From Streptomyces sp. DH-12 (lineage in GTDB: Bacteria; Actinomycetota; Actinomycetes; Streptomycetales; Streptomycetaceae): a stretch of 64,000 bases of DNA. The stretch covers positions 3,760,501 to 3,824,500 of the forward strand of contig NZ_PPFB01000001.1 of NCBI RefSeq assembly GCF_002899455.1, given 5' to 3'. The notes under the pieces were generated by a model. The model did not search any database and had not been told where the DNA came from. It saw only the letters and a program-made list of their open reading frames with translations. Made by a program: the position numbers and the translations under genes. Position 1 is the first letter of the stretch; each line of letters opens with the position of its first letter. Shown here in pieces: positions 51,949 to 59,436 of this stretch.

Positions 51949-53247
51949 ATGAGCGCACCCCCCCGCTTCGACCGCGGCCACACCGACGACCTGATGTCCT
52001 TCCTGGCGGCGAGCCCCACGCCGTACCACGCCGTGGCGAACGCCGCCGAACGGCTGGAGAAGGCGGGCTTCCGGCAGGTCGCGGAGACGGACGCCTGGGA
52101 CGGCGCGGCCGGCGGCAGGTACGTGCTGCGCGGCGGCGCGATCGTCGCCTGGTACGTCCCCGAGGGGGCGGACCCCCACACGCCCTTCCGGATCGTCGGC
52201 GCCCACACCGACTCCCCCACCCTGCGGGTCAAGCCGCGGCCCGACAGCGGGGCCCACGGCTGGCGCCAGGTGGCCGTGGAGATCTACGGCGGCCCGCTGC
52301 TCAACTCCTGGCTCGACCGCGACCTGGGCCTGGCCGGACGGCTGTCCCTGCGCGACGGCTCGACCCGCCTGGTCGACGTCGACCGGCCGCTGCTGCGGGT
52401 CCCCCAGCTCGCCATCCACCTGGACCGCGCGGTCAACTCCGACGGCCTCAAGCTCGACAAGCAGCGGCACATGCAGCCGGTGTGGGGCCTGGGCGACGAC
52501 GTCCGCGACGGCGATCTCATCGCCTTCCTGGAGGAGACCGCCGGGGTGCGGGCGGGCTCGGTCACCGGCTGGGACCTGATGGTGCACCCGGTCGAGCCGC
52601 CCGCCTACCTGGGCCGTGACCGCGAGCTGGTCGCGGGTCCGCGGATGGACAACCTGCTGTCCGTGCACGCCGGCACGGCCGCGCTGACCGCCGCGGCCGG
52701 ACGCGGTGCGGAGCTGTCGTACATCCCCGTGCTCGCCGCCTTCGACCACGAGGAGAACGGCTCGCAGTCCGACACCGGCGCGGACGGCCCGCTGCTCGGC
52801 AGCGTCCTGGAGCGCTCGGTGTTCGCCCGCGGCGGCTCGCTGGAGGACCGGGCCCGCGCCTTCGCCGGGACCGTCTGCCTGTCGTCCGACACCGGGCACG
52901 CCGTGCACCCCAACTACGCGGAGCGGCACGACCCGACGCACCACCCGCGCGTCGACGGCGGCCCGATCCTCAAGGTCAACGTCAACAACCGCTACGCCAC
53001 CGACGGTTCGGGGCGCGCGGTGTTCGCGGCGGCCTGCGAGAAGGCCGGGGTGCCCTTCCAGTCGTTCGTCTCCAACAACGCGATGCCGTGCGGCACCACG
53101 ATCGGCCCGATCACCGCGGCCCGGCACGGCATCCGGACGGTTGACATCGGCGTGGCCATCCTGTCGATGCACAGCGTCCGCGAACTGTGCGGCGCCAAGG
53201 ACCCGTTCCTGCTGGCGAACGCGCTGACGGCGTTCCTGGAGGGCTAG
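51949..53247 (+). CDS. apeB: M18 family aspartyl aminopeptidase
   Basis: 432 residues from ATG 51949. It carries the M18 zinc ligands: GAHTDSP (His86), MDNL, DHEENG and HAVHPNY. ASPTPYHAVANAAERL at the start and the C-terminal IGVAILSMHSVRE are family blocks. It is a dodecameric cytoplasmic enzyme removing N-terminal acidic residues. It is a core gene with its own promoter, just after the preceding terminator. Confidence 0.95.
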   Translation: MSAPPRFDRGHTDDLMSFLAASPTPYHAVANAAERLEKAGFRQVAETDAWDGAAGGRYVLRGGAIVAWYVPEGADPHTPFRIVGAHTDSPTLRVKPRPDSGAHGWRQVAVEIYGGPLLNSWLDRDLGLAGRLSLRDGSTRLVDVDRPLLRVPQLAIHLDRAVNSDGLKLDKQRHMQPVWGLGDDVRDGDLIAFLEETAGVRAGSVTGWDLMVHPVEPPAYLGRDRELVAGPRMDNLLSVHAGTAALTAAAGRGAELSYIPVLAAFDHEENGSQSDTGADGPLLGSVLERSVFARGGSLEDRARAFAGTVCLSSDTGHAVHPNYAERHDPTHHPRVDGGPILKVNVNNRYATDGSGRAVFAAACEKAGVPFQSFVSNNAMPCGTTIGPITAARHGIRTVDIGVAILSMHSVRELCGAKDPFLLANALTAFLEG

Positions 53248-53384
53248 TCCGGGGCGGCGGACGCGCCGCGTTCTCTAGCAGTGATCCGAGTGGCGGTCAA
53301 CTCCCCTGCGCGGCACGGCGCATGGGAGCCGCCCTGCCGGGTACCCGGATCGCACCGGAAACACCGGACAGGGAGGCGACACTC

Positions 53385-53639
53385 ATGGGCCTCGGCGGAT
53401 GCATCATCCTCATCGCCGTGGGAGCAATCCTCACGTTCGCGACCGACTGGGACATGCAGGGTGTCAACCTTGACCTGGTCGGCGTCATCTTCATGATCGT
53501 CGGACTGATCGGCGTCGCGACCTTCAGCAGCATCGCCCGGCGTCGGCGGGTCGTGGTACCCCCCGCCACGCCGGTCGTCGACGACCCGACCCGTCCGCAC
53601 CACACCCGCGACGGCTACAGCGACGGGTACGGCGTCTGA
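53385..53639 (+). CDS. DUF6458 family small membrane protein
   Basis: 84 residues from ATG 53385 behind GGGAGG. Two membrane helices: GCIILIAVGAILTFAT and LDLVGVIFMIVGLIGVATF, linked by a short acidic outside loop (DWDMQGVN). The cytoplasmic tail begins ARRRRVVV and is rich in Pro, Asp and His. It is a widespread actinobacterial family of unknown role. Its 3' end overlaps the 3' end of the converging thioredoxin-NHL gene by 25 bases. Confidence 0.85.
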   Translation: MGLGGCIILIAVGAILTFATDWDMQGVNLDLVGVIFMIVGLIGVATFSSIARRRRVVVPPATPVVDDPTRPHHTRDGYSDGYGV

Positions 53640-55477
53640 CCGGACGCCCGTCCGGCGCCGTCCGCGCCGGACAGCTCCAGGGTCAGCCGGTCCGCGCCTC
53701 CCGCGACGGGACGCACGGACAGCCGCCACTCACGGCGGTGCACATGGCAGGCCGGATGGGGGACGTCCGGGGCGGCGTCGCACACAGCCGCCGTCGCCAC
53801 GACACGCAGCACCCCCTGCCCCACGGCGGGGTCGGTCACGAGGGCGCGGGAGAGGTCGCCTCCCGCGCCCTCTCCGCTGCGCAGCAGCGCGGGCGGGGAC
53901 GCGGACACCAGCAGGCGGGTCGCGGGGCCGTCCCGCGTGTCGAGCCGCCGGCCGGGCGGGGGCGTGAAGGCCACGTCCAGGCGGACGGGGCCGGCGGCGA
54001 TCTCGGTGACGGACCGGTCCGCTCCGGGCGGGTCCAGCACGTCCCCGGGGAGCCGCAGCCGGGTCAGCCGGTGGCGGGCCGACTCCACCACCACGACGTC
54101 CTCGCCGGCGACCACCGCCCCGCTGGGTTCGCGCAGGCCGGTGGCGAGGGTGGTCACCTCGCCGGTGGCCGGGTCGTAGCGGCGCAGGGCGTGGTTGTAG
54201 GTGTCGCTGACGGCCAGCGAGCCGTCGGGCAGCGCGGTCACCCCGAGCGGGTGCTGGAGCAGCGCCTCGTCCGCGGGGCCGTCGCGGTGCCCGAAGGCGA
54301 ACAGTCCCGCGCCGACGGCGGTGCGCACCTGCCCGTCCGGTCCCAGCCGGCGCAGGGCGGAGCTCTCGGAGTCGGCCACCCACAGCCCGTCCGGCGTCAC
54401 CGCGAGCCCCGAGGGCTGCGCGAACAGGGCCTGCCGCGCCGGTCCGTCGACGAGGTGCTCCCCTCCCGTCCCGGCCTCGCGGGCGACGGCGTCCCCGGCG
54501 GGGTCGTAGGACCAGAGCTGGTGGATGCCGGCCATGGCGATCCACACCCTGTCCCGCCACCAGGTGACGTCCCACGGGGAGGAGAGGTTCACCTGACGGG
54601 CCGGGCCGTCCGTCGCGTCGCCGGGGCGCCAGGGGGAGCCGGTGCCGGCGAGGGTGGTGACCTCCCCGGACCGCGGGTCGAGCCGCCTGAGGGCGTGGTT
54701 GACGGTGTCGGCGACGACGACGGCGCCGTCCGGGAGCAGCGCGAGTCCCTGCGGTTCCTGGAAGCGCGCCCGGTCGGGCGGGCCGTCCGTCAGGCCGCGC
54801 TCGCCCCGGCCGAACCGCCTGAGCACCGTCTCCGCGTCCTCCGCCAGCTCCACGACCTGGTGCCGGGTGGTGTCCGTGACCAGGAAGGTCCCCGCCGGCA
54901 GCCGCAGCACCTTGCCGGGGAAGCGCAGCACGGTCGGTTCCGGCTCCGCCGGGGGCGCGTGGGGGAGGTCACCGCGCCGGAGGGTGCCCTTCGCGGCGTG
55001 CTCGGACTCCAGCTCGGTCACCAGCCGCTCGATCTCGGGGACGTGCCCCTCGCCGGAGTACGTGGCCACGACGTACCCCTCCGGGTCGACGACCGCCAGC
55101 GTCGGCCAGGCGCGCACCGCGTACTGCGACCACGTCGTCAGCTCGGGGTCGTCCAGTACGGGATGCGTGACCGCGTACCGCTCCACGGCGTCGGCCACCG
55201 CCGCGTGCTCCGTCTCGTGCGGGAACTTCGGCGAGTGCACGCCGATGACCACGAGCGTGTCCCGGTGCCGCTCCTCCAGCCCGCGCAGCTCGTCGACGAC
55301 GTGCAGGCAGTTGACGCAGCAGAACGTCCAGAAATCAACGACGACGCACTTGCCGCGCAGGCCGGCGAGGGTGAGTTCTCCGCCCCCCGTGTTGAGCCAG
55401 CCGCCCCTGCCCGCCAGTTCCGGGGCGCGCACCCGCGCGGAACGGCGGGCCCGGGGAGCGGGAGCGGCGTCGTCCAT
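53615..55477 (-). CDS. Thioredoxin-like domain fused to NHL-repeat beta-propeller
   Basis: 620 residues. The N-terminal thioredoxin-like domain (about 25-165) has CVVVDFWTFCCVNCLHVVDEL, with redox pair Cys54 and Cys57. The rest is a six-bladed NHL propeller. Its blades begin for example QEPQGLALLPDGAVVVADTVNHALRR, spread over about 210-480. A final beta domain ends near 610 with two Cys. This is the NHLRC2-like architecture. There is no signal peptide, so it is cytoplasmic. The substrate is unknown. The 3' end overlaps DUF6458 by 25 bases. Confidence 0.92.
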   Translation of the reverse strand: MDDAAPAPRARRSARVRAPELAGRGGWLNTGGGELTLAGLRGKCVVVDFWTFCCVNCLHVVDELRGLEERHRDTLVVIGVHSPKFPHETEHAAVADAVERYAVTHPVLDDPELTTWSQYAVRAWPTLAVVDPEGYVVATYSGEGHVPEIERLVTELESEHAAKGTLRRGDLPHAPPAEPEPTVLRFPGKVLRLPAGTFLVTDTTRHQVVELAEDAETVLRRFGRGERGLTDGPPDRARFQEPQGLALLPDGAVVVADTVNHALRRLDPRSGEVTTLAGTGSPWRPGDATDGPARQVNLSSPWDVTWWRDRVWIAMAGIHQLWSYDPAGDAVAREAGTGGEHLVDGPARQALFAQPSGLAVTPDGLWVADSESSALRRLGPDGQVRTAVGAGLFAFGHRDGPADEALLQHPLGVTALPDGSLAVSDTYNHALRRYDPATGEVTTLATGLREPSGAVVAGEDVVVVESARHRLTRLRLPGDVLDPPGADRSVTEIAAGPVRLDVAFTPPPGRRLDTRDGPATRLLVSASPPALLRSGEGAGGDLSRALVTDPAVGQGVLRVVATAAVCDAAPDVPHPACHVHRREWRLSVRPVAGGADRLTLELSGADGAGRASGQTPYPSL

Positions 55478-55581
55478 ACGTCCAGCGTGCCACCGCGGGG
55501 CGCCGGGCGGGGGCGGTGCGGACTCCGCCCGTCGGCCTAGCGGCGGCGTCGGACGCGGCGGGCCGGGGAAGCCGTCGGACC

Positions 55582-56076
55582 ATGAGATTCTTCGTGCGGG
55601 ACCGGATCCTCGGCATCGGGGACGACTACTGGATCGAGGACGACCGCGGCGCCAAGGTCTTCCTCGTCGACGGCAAGGCGATGCGGCTGCGGGACACCTT
55701 CGAGCTGAAGGACGTCGAGGGGCGCGTGCTCATCGACATCCGCCAGAAGATGTTCGCGCTGCGGGACACCATGGTGATCGAGCGGGGCGGGGAGCCGCTG
55801 GCGACGGTGCGGCGCAAGCGGCTGTCGCTGCTGCGGAACCACTACCGGGTGTCACTGGCGGACGGCGGCACCGAACTGGACGTCAGCGGGCGGATCCTCG
55901 ACCGGGAGTTCGCCGTGGAGTACGACGGCGAACTCCTCGCCGTGATCTCCCGCCGCCTGCTGACCCTCCGCGACACCTACGGCGTCGACGTCGTCCGTGA
56001 CGACGCCGACCCGGCGCTGCTGATCGCGGTGGCGGTGTGCGTGATCCACCTGGCGGAGAAGGAGCGGGAGGGGTAG
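55582..56076 (+). CDS. LURP-one-related (LOR/scramblase-fold) protein
   Basis: 164 residues from ATG 55582. It has the 12-strand tubby/scramblase-like beta barrel with one C-terminal helix: FFVRDRILGIGDDYWIEDDRG, AMRLRDTFELKD, then MFALRDTMVIERGG and LLAVISRRLLTLRDTYGVDV. The C-terminal helix (ADPALLIAVAVCVIHLA) is buried in the barrel in known structures. The family is common in actinobacteria, and its role is not known. A palindrome and a perfect 15-bp stem follow. Confidence 0.92.
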   Translation: MRFFVRDRILGIGDDYWIEDDRGAKVFLVDGKAMRLRDTFELKDVEGRVLIDIRQKMFALRDTMVIERGGEPLATVRRKRLSLLRNHYRVSLADGGTELDVSGRILDREFAVEYDGELLAVISRRLLTLRDTYGVDVVRDDADPALLIAVAVCVIHLAEKEREG

Positions 56077-56085
56077 CCCCCCGGG

Positions 56086-56101
56086 GGTGCTCCGGAGCAC
56101 C
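56086..56101 (+). terminator. Short palindrome after the LURP-one gene
   Basis: GGTGCTCCGGAGCACC is a perfect 16-bp palindrome that can fold on itself as the first part of a two-hairpin terminator. Confidence 0.5.
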
Positions 56102-56127
56102 GACGAGAGTGCTCCGGCTGCACCGAC

Positions 56128-56165
56128 GGAACGGGCGGCATCGCGGTGGTGATGCCGCCCGTTCC
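56128..56165. terminator. Terminator with perfect 15-bp stem
   Basis: 56128-56142 pairs with 56151-56165 around 8 bases. It is followed by TGTTTCT on the plus strand and serves the LURP-one gene, possibly also the leftward marR gene ending at 56367. Confidence 0.8.
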
Positions 56166-56366
56166 TGTTTCTCCGGGCGGGACGGATGTCTCCGGCGTGG
56201 TGAAGCGGACCCTCGACGGCCGGGAGGCTGTCGGCGGCCCGCTCCGTGCCGTGGATCCCCGGCTGGTCCGCTGTACGCGGACGACGACCGGCGCGAGAGC
56301 TCGGCGCACGACCGCCCTGCCTCGCGTGCTGAAGCAGCCACGGTCACGACCCGTCACCCCGCCGCT

Positions 56367-56840
56367 TCACCACACGGGGCGCAACGGCGGGATCGAGTCA
56401 CCGGCCAAGGTGCGGACGATGGCCGCGAGTTCGGCTCGCGGTACCTGCCGGCCGACTTCGTGGAGATGCTCGGTCAGTTGCGCCTCCAGCTCGTGCAGGA
56501 TCCGCCCGGCCACGGCGAGGTGCTTCAGAGCCTTGTCGGTCAGAACGACGAGCTTGCGCCGGCCGCCGGCGGGATGCGGCCGGCGTTCCACATAGCCCCG
56601 CTTCTCCAGGTCGTCGATGATCTGGCCGGCGGCCTGTTTGGTGACCCCGAGTTCCTCGGCCAGCTCGCTGCTGGTCGCGCCGGATCCGTGCAGCACCTGG
56701 AAGACCAGGCCGTGCATGGGGCGCAGGTCGGCATAGCCCGCGGCGTCGAGGCGGCTCACGAACTCGGAGAGGACCAGCTGGAAGGACATCCCGAGCAGGA
56801 AGGTGAGCTCGGTTCGCTCGAGGGGGTCGTGGGTCTCCAT
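56367..56840 (-). CDS. MarR-family regulator
   Basis: 157 residues from ATG 56838-56840. Six-helix MarR fold with the winged HTH at about 55-105 (ATSSELAEELGVTKQAAGQIIDDLEKRGYVERRPHPAGGRRK). It is divergent from a cupin and a multidrug-type MFS exporter. Two TAAAG-N3-CTTTA palindromes between the genes are almost certainly its operators. It is likely a repressor released by a small molecule exported by the MFS protein. Confidence 0.93.
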   Translation of the reverse strand: METHDPLERTELTFLLGMSFQLVLSEFVSRLDAAGYADLRPMHGLVFQVLHGSGATSSELAEELGVTKQAAGQIIDDLEKRGYVERRPHPAGGRRKLVVLTDKALKHLAVAGRILHELEAQLTEHLHEVGRQVPRAELAAIVRTLAGDSIPPLRPVW

Positions 56841-56849
56841 CAACTCATC

Positions 56850-56878
56850 TTGACACACCGATATAAAGTCGCTTTACT
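56850..56878 (+). promoter_or_regulatory. Candidate promoter of the cupin-MFS operon
   Basis: TTGACA (56850-56855), 17 bases, then TTTACT (56873-56878). The first MarR operator covers its spacer and the start of the -10. Confidence 0.45.
56864..56876. promoter_or_regulatory. MarR operator copy 1
   Basis: TAAAG-TCG-CTTTA, a perfect 5-bp dyad. Confidence 0.7.
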
Positions 56879-56887
56879 CGCTGCAAG

Positions 56888-56900
56888 TAAAGACGCTTTA
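56888..56900. promoter_or_regulatory. MarR operator copy 2
   Basis: TAAAG-ACG-CTTTA, with the same arms as copy 1, 24 bp away centre to centre. Confidence 0.7.
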
Positions 56901-56914
56901 CACAGGAGACGCCA

Positions 56915-57289
56915 ATGAACGTGGTCAGCGAGAGCGAGCAGCGGACGACCAAGACCCCTGCCGGTTCGATGTTCGGCCTGGCGGCCCCCAGTCAGGGGAG
57001 TGCCGAGGTCAGCACGTGGCGGGTGGAGCTGGGTGCGGACGCGGTCACGCCGGTACACATCATCGACCGCGAACAGGTGTGGATGCCCCTGTCGGGCGAG
57101 TTCGAGGTCGAGGTGGAGGGAAAGACCGAGCAGGCCAAGGCCGGCCAGGCCGTCATCATTCCCGCCGGCGCCGTGCGGCAGCTGAAGGCCGTGGGCGGCC
57201 CGGCGGAGGCGCTGGTCGCCATGGCCGTCGGCGGCAAGGCGATGATGCCCGGGAGCGAGGACAAGATCCCGCTCCCGTGGGCCGAGTGA
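56915..57289 (+). CDS. Cupin-domain protein
   Basis: 124 residues from ATG 56915 behind AGGAG. A single cupin barrel: motif 1 VTPVHIIDREQVWMPLSGEFEVEV, then motif 2 GQAVIIPAGAVRQLKA. Metal ligands are partly replaced (one His in motif 1, Arg at the motif 2 site), so catalysis is doubtful and a ligand-binding role is likelier. It is first in the MarR-controlled operon, ahead of the MFS gene, with a terminator-like stem in between. Confidence 0.9.
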   Translation: MNVVSESEQRTTKTPAGSMFGLAAPSQGSAEVSTWRVELGADAVTPVHIIDREQVWMPLSGEFEVEVEGKTEQAKAGQAVIIPAGAVRQLKAVGGPAEALVAMAVGGKAMMPGSEDKIPLPWAE

Positions 57290-57301
57290 CCGTGCCCGGC
57301 T

Positions 57302-57362
57302 GAACAGCCCGACCGAACAGCCCGACCAGGCCAGCCCCCGAGGGATCCGGTCGGGCTGTTCG
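57302..57362 (+). terminator. Terminator or attenuator between cupin and MFS genes, with duplicated arm
   Basis: GAACAGCCCGACC occurs twice in tandem (57302-57314, 57315-57327). Either copy can pair with the complement at 57349-57361. This partial terminator would lower, not abolish, MFS expression. Confidence 0.65.
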
Positions 57363-57455
57363 CCTCTCCGGACTCCGGATCGCGGTCCCGCGTCACACCG
57401 GAGCCGGAGACATCAGACATCAAGCGCAACCCGACCGATCCGATTAAGGACAGGT

Positions 57456-59033
57456 ATGAATCCCGAAGTGAGCAGCGGGCGCCGCCGGGCGGTTCTGGCC
57501 CTGCTCGCCGTCACCGTACTGATCGTGGTCATGGACCTGACGATCATCAATGTGGCGCTCACCCCGATCCAGCAGAGCCTGGACGCGACCAACGCCGAGC
57601 TCCAGTGGTCGCTCGACACGTATCTGATCACCTTCGCGGCCTTCCTCTTCACCGGTGGCGTGTGCGCGGACCGGTTCGGTCGGAAGCGGACGCTCATGGC
57701 CGGCCTGGTGGTGTTCGGCGCCAGTTCGGTGCTGGGCGCGTACGCCGACACCATCACGGAACTCATCGTGTGGCGTGGCGTCATGGGCGTGGGCGCGGCG
57801 GTCGTGCCGACCGTCACACTGGCCATCATCATGAGCGTCTTCCCGCCCGCGGAGCGGCCCAAGGCGATCGCGGTCTGGGCCTCGGCCGCAGGAGTCGCCT
57901 TCGCCGTGGGGCCGGTGCTCGGCGGGCTGCTGCTCGAGCAGTTCTGGTGGGGGTCGATCTTCCTCATCAACGCCCCGCTGGTCGTCGTCGGCCTGCTCCT
58001 CATGGGGTGGCTCGTCCCCGAGTCCAAGAACCCCGCCCCCGCCAAGTTCGACCCGCTCGGCGTGCTGCTGTCCATCGCCGCCGTCGGCCTCCTGGTCTAC
58101 GGCATCGTGACGGGCGGCGAGGACAACGAATGGCTGGCTGCCGACACTCTGGGCGGACTGGTCGGCGGTGTCGTGCTGCTCGTGCTGCTCCTGGTGATCG
58201 AGTCCCGGATGGCGACGCCGTCCCTGGACGTCAGCCTGCTGCGCAGCGCCCGTTTCTCGGCGGGCTCCGGGGCCATCGCGCTCTGCTTCTTCGCGCTCAT
58301 CGGGGCGATCTTCATCACGCAGTTCTACTACCAGGCCGTGCTCGGCTTCTCCCCGATGAAGGCCGGCCTGCTGCTGCTGCCCATGGGCATCGGCTCCGTG
58401 ATCATGTCCGCCCGCTGCCCCACGCTCGTGATGCGGTTCGGGCCGCGCGCCGTGGTGGCCGCCGGCGCGTCCGTCATGGCCGTGTCCTTCATCCTCATGA
58501 GCCAGATGACCGCGGACACGCCCACCTGGCTGCTGATCGTCGCGCAGCTGGTCTTCGGGCTCGGCTGGGGCTGCATCATGGCGCCGGCCACCGCGTCCCT
58601 GATGTCCGTCGTGCCCCCGGTCAAGGCCGGTGCGGGGCAGGCCGTGTCACAGACCATGCGCCAGGTCGCCGGTGCGCTGGGCGTCGCGGTCATCGGCAGC
58701 ATCCTTGGCGTGGTGTACCGCTCGGGGATGGAGGAATCGGTGAGCGTGCTGCCGGAGGCCCTGCGCGACGAGGCCGCCGGGTCGATCGGTGGCACCCTGC
58801 GCGCGGTCGAGGCCGCGGAACTCGGCGACCAGGCTCCCGCTCTCATCGACAAGGCCGTCGACACCTACTTGTCGGGCATGGAGATCACCATGCTCGTGGC
58901 TGCCGGTGTCGCGCTGCTCGCCGCCGCCGTGTCCCTGCGCTGGCTGCCGAAGACGGCGCCGAAGCCGCCGGTTCCGCCGGCGCCGAAGCCGACCGCGGGC
59001 GAGGCCGCCGGCGCGCCGGGAGCACGTGTCTGA
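57456..59033 (+). CDS. MFS drug exporter, DHA2/EmrB-QacA type
   Basis: 525 residues from ATG 57456 behind AAGGACAG. About 14 membrane helices. Motif A is RFGRKRTLMAG after helix 2, with helix 1 motif LIVVMDLTIINVALTPI (motif D1 of DHA2). The end is a Pro/Ala/Lys cytoplasmic tail. Proton-driven export of antibiotics or toxic compounds is expected. It is under the MarR gene's operators. It may be unrelated to, or serve as the exporter for, the polyketide genes 400 bp on. Confidence 0.94.
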   Translation: MNPEVSSGRRRAVLALLAVTVLIVVMDLTIINVALTPIQQSLDATNAELQWSLDTYLITFAAFLFTGGVCADRFGRKRTLMAGLVVFGASSVLGAYADTITELIVWRGVMGVGAAVVPTVTLAIIMSVFPPAERPKAIAVWASAAGVAFAVGPVLGGLLLEQFWWGSIFLINAPLVVVGLLLMGWLVPESKNPAPAKFDPLGVLLSIAAVGLLVYGIVTGGEDNEWLAADTLGGLVGGVVLLVLLLVIESRMATPSLDVSLLRSARFSAGSGAIALCFFALIGAIFITQFYYQAVLGFSPMKAGLLLLPMGIGSVIMSARCPTLVMRFGPRAVVAAGASVMAVSFILMSQMTADTPTWLLIVAQLVFGLGWGCIMAPATASLMSVVPPVKAGAGQAVSQTMRQVAGALGVAVIGSILGVVYRSGMEESVSVLPEALRDEAAGSIGGTLRAVEAAELGDQAPALIDKAVDTYLSGMEITMLVAAGVALLAAAVSLRWLPKTAPKPPVPPAPKPTAGEAAGAPGARV

Positions 59034-59052
59034 GCCACCTGCACTCGTAAGC

Positions 59053-59098
59053 ACACAGGGGTGCCCGCCGGGACATACAACGGCGGGCACCCCTGTGT
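59053..59098 (+). terminator. Terminator after the MFS gene, perfect 18-bp stem
   Basis: 59053-59070 pairs perfectly with 59081-59098 around 10 bases. It isolates the polyketide gene transcript from upstream. Confidence 0.9.
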
Positions 59099-59243
59099 CT
59101 CGCTGCTGGGCCAAGTCGGCACACGGACTTCACAATTCCATATCACCGCGCGTAGCGGCGGGGAGTTTTCAGGTCACGCCCCTGCGGTGCGAAGAGGGAC
59201 GAATCGGACGGAGTCAGGAATTCCGAATTTATTGACATGACCA

Positions 59244-59286
59244 AGAGTAAAGGTGCTTGACTTACTCTCCGGTGAATCCATAGTGT
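59244..59286 (+). promoter_or_regulatory. Candidate promoter and operator of the polyketide synthase gene
   Basis: TTGACT (59257-59262), 18 bases, TAGTGT (59281-59286). A 7-bp dyad, AGAGTAA-N11-TTACTCT (59244-59268), overlaps the -35. The stretch is unusually AT-rich, leaving a leader of about 145 bases. Confidence 0.5.
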
Positions 59287-59358
59287 CGTGCCGTCAAGCA
59301 GTCCTCTCGGGGTGTCAGGCGGGATGCGGAGGCTGCCTTTCCATAACTCGTTGACCGT

Positions 59359-59370
59359 TGAACAGGTTCA
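59359..59370. promoter_or_regulatory. TGAAC-AG-GTTCA palindrome in the PKS leader
   Basis: A perfect 5-bp dyad, 66 bases before the PKS start. It could be a second regulator site. Confidence 0.4.
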
Positions 59371-59436
59371 GCGATTGTGGTTTTTTTCCTAATGTGGGGC
59401 GCTTGGCGCCCGGCGTCGTTAGGACGGGGGTAAGTG

